Source of the DNA: Hybos culiciformis
Lineage: Eukaryota > Arthropoda > Insecta > Diptera > Hybotidae
Reading direction: 5' to 3'
NCBI GenBank assembly: GCA_964007475.1
Contig: OZ023275.1
Coordinates: 41,287,381 to 41,351,380, forward strand
DNA length: 64,000 bases
How positions within the stretch are numbered: the stretch's first letter is position 1; each line of letters begins with the position of its first letter. Position numbers and translations under genes: made by a program. Shown one piece after another: positions 1-12,800 of the stretch. The notes beneath the pieces are model-generated. The model was given only the letters and a program-made list of their open reading frames with translations, ran no database searches and was not told the DNA's origin.

Positions 1-3000
1 TTCAATTTTATTTACACTCCCCCTAAACTTTTCTTGAATTTTTCATGAAACCAGAGTGAATGAGCCAAGTGAGTCCTTTAAAATATTGTTTTTTTTTTTT
101 TCGATTTGAAAACTTTACATGAGTTAATTTTTATTTTTAAATTTTATGTTTTTTTTTTTTTTTTTTTTCTTATTTTTGAGCTAATTTCATGTAGGGGGAG
201 TGGAATCAATTAATCAATATCGATTAATTTAATCCAAAATTTTTCAAAAAAAAATCAAAGATTTTTTTTTTTTTCTTCTTCTGATTAGTCCTTTATAATC
301 CCTTTTAAAATTTTTGAAGTATGTATATGTAGTTATGTTGTGAAAAACAATATTATTATTATTATAATTTTCCGATTTATTTGACTGATTCAACTGAAAG
401 CTCCGAATAAACTGAACTAACATATCACCAATTAAAAATTATTTAAGTTCGATTTGTTGAAAATAATATGTACATATAAGAAAAACTAAAAAAAAAAAAA
501 AAAAAAAAACAACAAAAAAGGATAATACATTTTAGGCACTATATGTATATAGGTACTTTAATTTCATATATAATCAGATGCAAAACTTGACGAAAATTGA
601 GAAATAAATGTCCGAATGGTATACATTTAGTTTTTTTTGTATTACATTGTCATAATCATATGTTAATATCAATAAAAATTAGAAAACAGCTGAATTTGAA
701 GGATGAGGTAAGCTTTTTTTGGGAAACATCTGAGCAGAATAGGATTCAAAAGAATTGATGAAAAACTGCTGTTTATTTAACTATCCTTAGAAAAAAACAA
801 AAGAGAAAAAAAAAGATTTAAGAGAGTTAATTATTAAACGAATGATAGAAATTTTTGTAAATAATGTAGATACAAAAAGAAATTATATGGGCAAACATAT
901 GATTTAAAAAATTAAACGAAACTTTTTTGGATACGCTGTTTGATGAAATACATTTTTTTGTTAAATTAATTAAAAATTAAAATATTTATTTAAGAGAAAA
1001 ATAACTACAAAAAGATATATTTAGTTTAAAAATAAAAAAAAAAATTAACATAACCTCAAAATGTTTAAATAAAAATTTTTATAATTATCAATCAGCTGTT
1101 TTTAACGAAACAAAATAAATGCAATGAATGGTTTGAAAGAGAATTTTAGAAATTTTAAAAATATTGACATAATGTTAGAAAAAAAAATATACATTTATAT
1201 ATTTTTTTCGTTAAATTTTCGTCGAATATAAATTTTTACTTGATTCAATTATACAGAATGCACTTATTGTTGTTGTTGTTATTATGAATTTTTCTACAAT
1301 TTTATTTTTCAAATCTCTTACTAGTTTTTATCTCTTTTACACTTACAGAACCTAAATGAAAACCAATAGATACTTCCTAAGGCTTTCACTACTTTCTCTC
1401 GTTTTTTATATTTTTTTTTTGGTTTTTTTACTTTTTAATTAAATTTTATTGAATTTTTTTCTTTCATCTACTGAAGCAAAATTCGATTTTTCACACAATA
1501 ATGTCAAAAAAAAATGATTTTTTTTAATATTATTTTTATTGTTTTTAAAGCACTATTTTTACAAAAAAAAAGAAAAAAAACTTTTTTTTTTTAACAATTT
1601 AATAGATTTTTTTGTTATTTAATAATTTTGAACATAATTGGCAAAAAATTGCATCATTATAGCACTAAAAAAAATTTTTTTTTGGTTTTTTTTTTTTTTT
1701 TTTAAAAAAGAATATAAAATGGACTAGTTTTTTTTTTCACTGCATTAATAAAATTGATTTTTTTTTGCTTGGGAAACTAAAAAAAAAGAAAAATTTCTTG
1801 TTTTTTTTTTTTTTTAAATATATAGTTTTTTAAGCAAATTGTTTAAATTTTGAAACCGAAAAAATAAACTTTAGACGGATTTAAGCTTTTTTTTTTTGAC
1901 AGATTTTTTAATAATTCATTAGATTTGATGAAGACTTTTTTTTTTTCTAAAAAAAAATTTATATATTTTTTTTTTTATTATCCTTGAATTTTTCTGGTAT
2001 CCTTTTGAACTTGCTGATACACTGAAAACGAATGCGACGAATGACCGGCGAATACTTTTATTTTTCCTATATTTTTTTTCAGGAGAGGTTTTAGTGTGTT
2101 TTTTTTATGTAATTTTTTTTATTTCAAAAATTTAATATGTATATTATAAAGTTTTCTTAGAAGAATAGAAAATTTAAGAGTTGAATTTTTTTTTTAAGAG
2201 GTAGTTAGTTTTTGTTTTTGGTTCATATTTCATAGAATGTTCGTGAAAAAAAAAATGAAATTTTAGTCTTTGTTTTTTTTTTTTTCTTGTAATTTGACCC
2301 CATTTCGTTAGAGAAATGCAATTATAGTGTTGGGAATTCTAGTTATTGATGTTATTTTGATGTAAAGCCCTAAAATGAAATGAAAATTTAACATATAATA
2401 TGTAAGTGCTTGACACGAAAGCATTTTGTGGGACGAACTATTTTTTTAGATCCCTCTAATTAACATCTATCTAAACCTTAAAATAACTTTCATCAAAATC
2501 TATAAATTTTATATGAACAACATCATTTTAATTTGGAACGGACTGAAAGTCGGGTGGACCGACAAAAATGATAAAATATAATAATCAGAATATATAACTA
2601 AAATAAAAATATTATAATGATCTAATAATAAATTCAGTAAGTAAATAAAATTAAAAAAAATTCTCATGATTGAAAATTTGACAGATTTTTATTCTTGGAG
2701 TTAAGGATTCTGTGACTAAAAGTCAAAAAAATTATATATACACATCTACAATCGCTGTGTTTATGTTTTTTATATTATGTTTGTACATTATTTTAGGAAA
2801 CGAATGCTTAAAAAGCTAAATATGATCTTCAAGTAAAAATACATTATATAATATATGTACATATATTTTTAATAATTTTTATATTGTCTGTTAGAGCAGA
2901 AAAGAATTGAAACACATAAAGAATATGACTTATTGAAACAATATTCTTTGGAAAATTATAAAACTTGCGCAATAAGTGAAATTGTGTTATATATATGGTG

Positions 3001-4633
3001 ATTCTCTTCTTTCGTTAAAAAAAAAATTATATTTCAGTAGTTCATAAAGTTTTGAACCCCTTCTTCTTGTGCAATAACTTTTCTGTTAATTATTTACTTT
3101 TTCCATTACAAAAAATCAAAATCATATGTTTTACCACCTGACGAGGGTAGTTGGCGAATAATTTTTTTTCCTATTCATATGTAATTATATATGTATTGTA
3201 TGGCTAGTTTAAAACACACATACATATTGAATATAAAACATACATATATTTATATGTATTATTTTATTTAAATATTAATTTTTTACAATACAAATGTAGA
3301 AAATTTCTTATATTATAAAAATCATACTTGAAGTTCTCTAACTTTTGTGTAATGCAAATGTTTTCAGATTTTTGAAAACTTTACTACGGCTTAACGAAAA
3401 ACTTTCTGTATGTTATGTTTTATAATATTTTTTTAAGAAAATATTGAAATTTTTGCAATTTTTAAAAGAAAATTTCGAGAAATCTCTTGATCATTTTGGT
3501 TCAGTTATTATACCAGCTCATGACAGATTACATTACAAATTTTTAAAAATGTTATTTCATAAACAAGAACGATCGACCGGAAGCGAGAACTGTCCTTCAG
3601 CCAAGTCAATAATTCCCAATTTCGAGTGTATTCTGCCATATAACAAAGATTAAAAGAAATTATCATTCTCCCAACTCTTATCTCTTCTTTCTCCACCATC
3701 TACCCTCACCTCTTATCTACTGCTTTCTTAGTCAAATTAGCATTGTGTTTATCATTGAGAATGGTAAAAATTAAAAAAAAATTCTTGAGCAAAAAATATA
3801 CGATCTTAATTAAAACTTTAAGACTCAACCCAAACGTATTCATAAAGCCTTTATTCAAATAAACATTTTATTATTACTATTTAAAAAAAAGAAAAAAAAT
3901 TAAAACTTAAATGCCTCTTTTTTAATCCTTTGACCATATTTTAACAAAAAAAAAAAAAATAGGAAAATTAAACGAATTACATAAAAACCGTATAAAAACC
4001 ATATAAAAAATTACGAACTAGGTACTACATTCTTTCTTTTTACAATAACATGAAAATATGCATAGACCTAAGTATGTACATAAAATAAAAGCACATAATT
4101 TTTAACGATAATGTTCTTTAAAAGAAAACAAAAAAAAACACCGCTTATCTGAATCCACCTGATTTTTAAAGTCTATTTTTTACATGTCCTAATTCAGGCA
4201 CATGTTTGTAGTACCTTTTAAAATTATTCAAAAAATTTTAATTTTCAATAAAAATGCAGTATTGCATGAAATTTTAACGTTAAAATTTTTATGTTACTAC
4301 TTACCTTTTTTTTTCATATTTATATAAATAATAAACTCAAATTATATTTTTAAAGTTAAAAATAAAAAAAATAAAAAATTAAATTAAAAAAAACCAAATG
4401 AAAAAAAAAAAAATAACTAAAATAATGGCTTAAATATTGATTTTTAGTTTTGGTTTATAAAGGCAAAAAAAAAAATACATTTTTACATAAAGTATTTTGC
4501 AGATATTTTTCATTCAAATTTAGTTAACATATACAATTTTCCAAAATAAAAATAAATAAAATATTTACAAATTCCATAAAAATGTTTTTTTTAACATTTA
4601 CAAAAAACTTCAATTTTAACTTAACTTAATTAG
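1..4633. other. AT-rich non-coding DNA
   Basis: Dominated by poly-A and poly-T runs. An 11-bp inverted pair, CACTCCCCCTA (15-25) and TAGGGGGAGTG (192-202), may be a small element remnant. The 60-70 codon frames near 3.44-3.70 kb on both strands overlap each other and match nothing I know. No gene is supported. Confidence 0.6.
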
Positions 4634-4733
4634 GTGTCTCAACGCCATAATGGGCAATGGCTTTATGTTCCTAATATATAAAATTAAACATAAAACTATA
4701 ATCGCAAATTTCCCGGGTGCGGCGTTAAGACAT
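4634..4733. repeat. Nested inverted repeat, ~100 bp
   Basis: Outer arms GTGTCTCAACGCC and GGCGTTAAGACAT pair with two mismatches. Inner arms TTTATGTT and AACATAAA pair inside them. GGCTTTATGTT recurs 20 bp beyond the right arm. It could be the remnant of a small DNA element; no duplication of flanks was found. Confidence 0.45.
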
Positions 4734-6349
4734 ATTACTGATGGATCTAAAATGTTAAGGCTTTATGTTACATCAAGTTAAATTCATGTATTAATAAATG
4801 AAAACTGAGAAAATGATTCAAATTAAATGATACAGTCTCTGAAGAATCCTTAAAAGGGCTACAACTATTTCCTAACATATCTACTCACTTCTGTGACTTA
4901 CCAGAATCCTTTTTGAATATCCCTGAGGGGAAAAAAGAATATATAATGTACATAAAAATACATCTACATTACTTTACAACAACTCAAGTTAGAAAAAATA
5001 TGACTCAGCAAAATAAAATATTAAATAAAATAAGAAAAAAAAAAAAAAAAAAAGAAAATAAACAAATAACGTGAATATTTTATTAAATTAAGAGCTTTTG
5101 ACAAAAAAATCAAATTCTATTTAAGTTATAAAAATAAAACAGAATTCAAATTCAGAACTGTTTGTCAGGTACCTATTAAATTTGAACTTTTTCAATATTA
5201 ATATCATGCATAACCAGTTGAAAAATAATTACTTTTCTCATTTTTTTTATACTCCTAACTATTAACGACATACTATGTATTTCTACAAACATAAGTACTC
5301 AATATATACATACAGTTGTTATAGAAATAACTTAGATATTATATTATGTTTATGAAAATTTAATAAAAATTATTAATTTGTTTAAACGATGTGTGTCGTT
5401 AACCCTTAAATAAATCATTTAAACTTTATAGTACTTTATGGCCAATATCACTAATTAAAATAAAAAGTAAATTTCCTTTTAACGTTTTTAATGCAGTATA
5501 CCGTAGTATAGTATAGTTGTTAAGTTGAGGATATATATTTGAATATATATTTTAATTTTTTAAATTCTACTGAATCAAGGATTTATATAATTATGTTTAG
5601 GTTGTACTATAGTCTATATAGACATAGAGTATAGAGCTATAGTACCACATCAAACTTTATACAATAACAGATAGCTCGCTCGAAATTATAATTTGTGATG
5701 TTAGATTTAAAGGCTTTATTGCTTTCGGATTGAAATATATTGCAATGGAAAACTTAAATTTTAAGCGATAAGTAATAAGTAATATTTTATTTTATCAAAT
5801 ATTAGAAACTCCAAATCAATAATTAGAAATTTAACACTATAAATTCAAAAATATCCAATAAAAAAAAAAAGGTTTAATTAAGGAAAATAGGAATGTGAGT
5901 ACAAATACATATAATATATAGTAAAAGAATTTTCTTAACATTCCTTTCCTGGATCGTGTTATTTAATTTTAAATAATAAATAAAAAATAAAAAATTATTA
6001 TTATGCAATATTGCATGATAAAAAATAATTATTTATAATTAAGTTATAAGTAAGTTTTTTTTATGTATGCTTCCTTCGCAACATTTTTGAATATTTTCAA
6101 GATATGTATCAGCTGAGGAATTTAAAAGGATTTTCTTTGAATTTAAAATTATATGTATAGAATAAATTTTCAATAGATTTTTTCTATTCAATGTTCCTTC
6201 ACAGCATTTCACTGACTATGGTTATAATTATAACTATAACTATAGGAACTTATATTTTAGCAAAAGAATATCTTATTTTCTAGGTGAATATTAAGAAATC
6301 GGGTTGAACACAAACACAAACATAAGAATATGATGTACAAGCTTCTATC
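4734..6349. other. AT-rich non-coding DNA
   Basis: No coding signal. A short hairpin, GTACTATAG (5604-5612) with CTATAGTAC (5637-5645), is the only structure noted. Confidence 0.6.
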
Positions 6350-6357
6350 GGCAGCAT

Positions 6358-6878
6358 TAGGGTTTTCATACTCGGTTATCGTGTACTCGGTTACTCGGTT
6401 ATTTTCCTGTTTTTTACATTACTCGAAAATCGGTTTTTCGGCTTTAATACTCGGTTATTATTTAAACAATTTTGTAGAGGCAAAATAAATATCAAATGAA
6501 CTCAAATTGAAAAAAATTGTGTAAGTACTAGGCTCTGAAAAATTAAATTTTGGTTTTTTGTTTTAAAAATTGCAGTCCAAATCCAAAACTAGTGAAAGCA
6601 ACTAAGTAAAGTTTTTCAAAAAAATTGTTTTGGTTCTTCTTTTAAATTTGAAAATAAGTTTATTCGACAAACTGGAAGCTTCGAATCGTTAGATGTGCTA
6701 ATTTTTTAAAAATGTTTTAATTAATGTTATAATTTTAATTAAAAATTAAAAATATAACATAAATTACATAACATAAAATTTTTTTTTAAATACTCGGTTA
6801 ATCGAGTACTCGGTTAATTTTCCTTACAGATACTCGAAAACTCGGTTAATTGATTTTGCCGAGTAATTGGAAACCCTA
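6358..6878. mobile_element. hAT-like MITE
   Basis: A 521-bp element flanked by an exact 8-bp direct repeat, GGCAGCAT (6350-6357 and 6879-6886). The ends are TAGGGTTTTCATACTCGG and its imperfect inverse ending CCAATTACTCGG-type sequence before AAACCCTA. Seven copies of ACTCGGTTA cluster near the two ends, in one orientation, as subterminal repeats often do in hAT elements. No transposase frame is present, so it is non-autonomous. Confidence 0.85.
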
Positions 6879-6886
6879 GGCAGCAT

Positions 6887-9800
6887 GATAATAATAAATT
6901 ATTAGTTTAAACATTTAACAATTCATAGACTTTTATGAGTGGAGTCGAACAAAGCTCAGTAAGTTAATTGTTTTATTTTTACCAGTTTTATTAACTATGA
7001 TGCACTCTGTCACATCTCTCAAAAAATATAAAATTTAAATCTAATTAATTAAATTCTTAACTATAAATATTTATAATAAATATTTATTATTTGTAATTAA
7101 ACATTATTCACATGTTACGTACCTTAACTATACTGGTAATAGCAATAAAAATTAAAATAAAACATTTTTTTTTATGTACACAACCTATTCAAAACATTCT
7201 TAAATGAACGTAACGAACATTATAATTATCCTTTTTAGGTCAATCATATAGTTAAAGTTGCGAAAACCACGCCTGAAAAAAATTCTTTTAAAAAAAATTC
7301 CTTGCAAAATACATACTTTAGCAATAAGTTTTTTGTACCTATTTAGCGTATAAAAAGAACTTTGCATGATATTTTTTTTAAATAAATTTAAAGTACCATA
7401 TACTTAAGAAATAACTAATTTTTTTCCGCAAATTAAATTTTAATTAAAAAGGTTTAAAACAAAAACCATGAGATTTGTTAAAAATAACGTAGGTAGGATA
7501 ATTCCTACAATTTAGTTCCTTAATTAATGAATGAAAACGTTTTGTGTTAAGTCGGATTTAAGCGAAGGGATTATTCTTTTTTCGGAATTTCAGCTCCGCC
7601 ACTAGATAACACTAACTTATATAGTAATTATAAACTACAATAATGTTAATTATTCTAAATCCTAAAAATATCACAAAATTGACTCTCTTAAAATGATTTG
7701 AAATAATGTTTTCTATGTTAGTTACGATATTTTAGTATATTAGGCAAAAGCAAACACTTTACAAATTTTGAATTTTTAATTGAACTCATCAATTTTTTTT
7801 AAATATTTGATTTAATATATATAACTAAATCGGAATCAGCTTGTATGAAATCTAAAAGTCTGTAAATTTGTTCTTTTGGATACAGTGTTTCCCTACAGGT
7901 TTGTCAAAAATAATAATTTCTTTTTTTTAATAAAATCAACATTAATGTATGCAACCAACTCTATACTTTTTTTTAATTTTATTAAGAAACCTTGAACCTT
8001 TCTCGGCTATACTTTATAATTCCATATATTTAATAATGTGTAGGATGTAGGTATTTTTTATTTCTCTTTCAGATTTATTAAAAAATCCTTCAAGGTTAGT
8101 TGCGTAATGTTATTTTATTCTTTTTTTTTTTGTGTTAATAAAAATATGAATTGGACGGAAAAGTCATTTTTTTTTTTTAGAATTTTATTTATATTCTGGC
8201 TTACAATGATAATAACCAATTTGATAGATGATTAAACCACAAAAAATAAAAGTAATTCTATGTAATACATATAAATTATTTTTATTTCCTCAAGTTGCTT
8301 TTAACCATTGTAGCGTTATCTAACTTTTAGATAAAAATTTCGATATTTATTTTCTATTGAGTGGTTGCAAAATAATAAAAAACAATAGCAAGTAAGTACC
8401 TAAGTACATTAAACACATTATCTGGACAGAGGGTCGTATTTAGACCAACAAAAATAAAGGAAGAATAGCCTCTAAGAATTTCATGTAATTTAGATTGATT
8501 GTCACATGAATAGAGGTCCAATCAAATCATGACTGAAAACTGATATTTAAGGAATTTAATTAGAAAATAGGTATAAAATAAATTTTATTCTTGTAGTTAA
8601 AAAAAGGCATACATTCTTGTCATATACACTTTGAAATCAAAGTAAAAGTCTTAATGTCTTTAGAGATTCAATATAAATTAATTAAGGTCAAAAATAGGCA
8701 TAAGTTTTTCGTAAAGCAAAACGAATTTTATTTAAATTTATTAATGCGACAAAATAACAAAACTATAGTTTCGTTCCAAATACAATAAATAAATTTCTGA
8801 CCAAAATAAAATAAAAATTTATAGCATAATATACTTCTTATACATGCTTAACGTGTATTATATACATAAAGTTTTGTAATTCAAGAGCCCATAATATGAA
8901 ATTTATCATATTGAGAAACTTAAAATTATGATTTCCAACATTGTCTTCGATACAATAATTCTTTTGTTTGGCTCTTGTAGTTAATTGAATGAATAATAAA
9001 TTGTTGATCTTAAATTTTCTAGAAAAACTCTTTCGATAGAGGAAGTTTGCGTTTAGTAAAAGTCTTCAAAGATTTATTATTTTATTTTAGAATATTTTAA
9101 AACATTTAAAATGCAATATTATAATTTTAAAAGACATCCTATAGAATAATTGTTTGTTCAATCCTACTGTTGGACGTAGAGAAGAAAGCGTTAAAAATAC
9201 TTCATGATCTTAAGACTCAAATCTCGTATTTACTTCGTCAAGAAAGCTGAATTCATAATTCTAAAATTTCATGAAGTATATAGATGTCAATCAGCTATAA
9301 GTCATTGAATGACATTTTTTTCAACGCTCTCATTCTAAATGAATACAAAAAATAAAGTTGCATGTCTGATATAATGACGAAACTTGAGGTGGTATTTTAA
9401 ATAACCCTTGCACCGGCCGGCAAGGCGTCATTTAAATTAACGATTTCACTATTTTTGTTTTATATTTTGTTTTTTTTTTTGTCGATATTCATGTGTGAAT
9501 GAATACAACTTATAACAATATCTAGAGCAATAAGTTGAATTTTATAAATAAAAGTAATTTATAGTTAGATGTATATTATACATATTTGTGTATATAACTA
9601 TGTTCCCGATTATATTTTTATTTTATACTTCAAATAGTTTCCATAAAAATGTTTAAATTTTGTTATAATTAAAAAAAAATAAAAGAAAAATAACATTTTT
9701 CATAGTTTTAGATTATATGTAGTTGAATAGGTTACATTAGATAAGACGTTATAGGAAATTAGTAAATGACGGATGAATGTAGACTATTAAAAAAAACTAC

Positions 9801-12800
9801 AATATCAATATTCGCAATGGCACTAAAATTCATCGATCCAATAATGACAGAAAGTTATTGCATCGTTTCTGCAGTTAAACTTTCGTTATAATATAAAATA
9901 CTTACCACATTTTATAGGAAACTGCAAGAGAGCCCGTTTTAGTTATTATAATTTAATAAACGGCGACTATTTAAGAAGATTTTATATAAAAAATCGATGA
10001 TCAAAAACTGTTTTAGCCTTAACCACCGTCGAAAGGACAAAACAATTTCTTCAATATTTGAAAAAATCTTGAGGTAGTAGAGACAGACCTTCGTGCAAAC
10101 TATCACTTAATAAAATTACAATTATTTTTTGATATAAAAATGGGAAATGTTAAAAGAAAAAAAAAGAAAATTATAATAAATTTTACTAAAATTAAACGAG
10201 AAAGAGAAAATTCTGAAAAGAAAATATTAAAAACTCGCAAGCAATGAAAAGAAATCAATAAAATATATTATTAAAGAACCAAAATAAGATAAATTTCGCG
10301 TTTTAACCAATTTATTTATGGGTTATTTTATTTATTTATTCATATAGTTTAACTTTTTATTAACAAAAAAAAAACCGAAACTATAGCAGCAACGGTCAAG
10401 GACAATTTAATGACGAAATTAAAAATCATTCGACTGAAAATGCTGAAAAACTTATTTACCATTCAAAATAATTCTGATTAAAAAGTGATTTTCTGTTCTA
10501 AGTAAATAAAGGATAATTATTTTTAATATGAAAAAAGACACTTCATAGGCTAGTTCTGAGGTTAGTTTTAAATGAAGGTTAGATTCAAGCGAGATACGGT
10601 ATAAATTTTATGTATGTAGTATGTATCCTTAAAACAAAATTCTTTCTTGGACCATTTTGAAGTCATCTCTTTTGTTTTTATTTCTTCTTCAAAACTCGAC
10701 TTTCTAGAGAAAAATTAAAACACAAAAGCATATCTTTTTTATAATCATTATAAAAAAAGGAGCAAATTTTTTATATGCAGTAAGTTCTCTCAAATTTCAT
10801 TCCTTACTGTAAACCGAATAAAAGTTTTTATATCTACACTGAAAAAAAAAAACAGTTGAAAATCAACTATAAATTAAAACAGAAAGATTATAACTATAAA
10901 ATAATATGGCAAATGATTTATAGCAAAAGTTTTTGCAACAAAATATTTATTGTTTTTCTAGCGCAGAATATATTATAAAAGATACTGTTAGCTAATTAAG
11001 ACGATGTGACAGTCCCAAATATTTTTTGTCAAAAAGCTTGAATGAAAAATCTTTTTATATTATTCTAAAATTTAATTCTCTACCTCCTGACTGTTTCAGA
11101 GTTTAAAATGGTATAAAACTTTTTAGAAACGGTTAGGACTAAGTATACTCGAAATATTTTCAAAACTATTTGTTTCATAAAGTAGGAGAAACTGAGAAGG
11201 TGTAATATCATCCGCTTTAACACTACACATCAAGAGATAATTAGAATCATGCGACTGCCATCTGTTAGTTCAGTGTTGATGAGATAATAAATTATTTTGA
11301 AAATTTTTAAATAGGACAACAAACTTAAATGACATTTATATATGGAAAAAAATTCAAATTAATTCAATCCGAAAAAAAAGAAGCATAATATATAGATAGG
11401 TATACAACAGTATAATATTGTCAAACTTTAATATAACTATACTAAAAGTCAAAAACATTTTGTTTGTTAAGAAGTTATTGTTCTTATTCTTAATTTTTTT
11501 TTGGTATGTTGAATACAAAACTGCTTGTAAAAAGAAAAAAAAATATATAAATAAACAAAATCTTATAAAAAGAAAGAAATTCAATCTTTAATAATATGTA
11601 CATATAAATGTTTGAATATACTTTAAAAAAGTAAGTCTAATTTTGTGCAGTCAATGTGTCGTCTTTTATACAAAAAAAAAAAAAAAAAAAAAATAAAAAT
11701 TCATAGAAATAAAGCCATTTTTATTCCACTAAATTGTTAAATGAATCTTAAAAAAAAAAAAATTCACAAAAAGGAAGTTGTCATATAAATTTTAATTTTC
11801 AGCCTCTCAAGAAAGGACAGATATTGATAATCTAAATATCGAAATCAATTAATAGGTGTAATTTTTGGTATATAGAATATTGAATTAAAAATACCGATTC
11901 CAAACTAACTTATTTCTAAGCTTCTACAGTTGCACACTCCACAATCTTTAGCATTGTCGCATTTTCCTATAAAGGAATTATTTTCTTATCACAATTTTAA
12001 CTACGACTAAGGCCTTTTACTGCGTCTTTGACACTTTCACTTGCCGAAGGTATTTAATTGCGATATTAATTTAAATTAATCAATGTAGGTACTTAACTTA
12101 GTTGTTATTTATAGTAATATTTAGTTGATATAACATTGACAAACATATTTGATAACATTTTTGTTATCAAGAGGTGGTTTCTCCACAATACACCAACTTT
12201 CATCGAAATCCGCTTCCGACAGACAGACAGAAAATTAAAATATACAGTTCCTATTTTGTATGGAATGATGGAAAAAAGTACAGAAATGCAAGAAAAATTC
12301 AGATGCATTAGGAACAATTCTTTTTAAAGTTATTATTAAATTGCAGTTAGTATTATTTTATTCTTGAATCTGACTTGATAATTTGTAAAGTACATTACAT
12401 ACTATATAAAGTAGTTGTCTGTAATAATTTTCCAGCAAGTTAAAGATTTAGATTTCGATTTTTTTTAAATTTTTTTTTTTTCACTGAAAATAAACTGATT
12501 TTTCAAAACACCACAAAGAAACTTAATATTATGTATTATGTACTTTTTCTAAAATTTCTATAAATAAGATGTTTTGAGGAATAAAATAACCTTCTCATAT
12601 AGGTATCTTCTTATAGTCATGTAGAATAAATTTTCTTATTTTTTTTCATAAAAATATTCTATATCTTTTTTTGTTTTTTTTTTTTTGGGAAAATGAAACA
12701 TAATAAAAATTTATTGTTCGAATATATTTTCTTTTTTTTTTTTTTTTTTAGTTAAAATAAAGATAACGATTTTCTTAATAAAAGGTGATAAAGTGGGAAA

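Noticed and set aside
3444..3699. Frames on both strands near 3.5 kb, including CILPYNKD and EYTRNWELL text
   Set aside because: Slightly less AT-rich than neighbours, but the two frames overlap and I recognise no family; no splice or start support.
12105..12327. Opposing 63- and 70-codon frames
   Set aside because: They overlap on both strands, lack motifs and lie over a probable decayed dispersed repeat.
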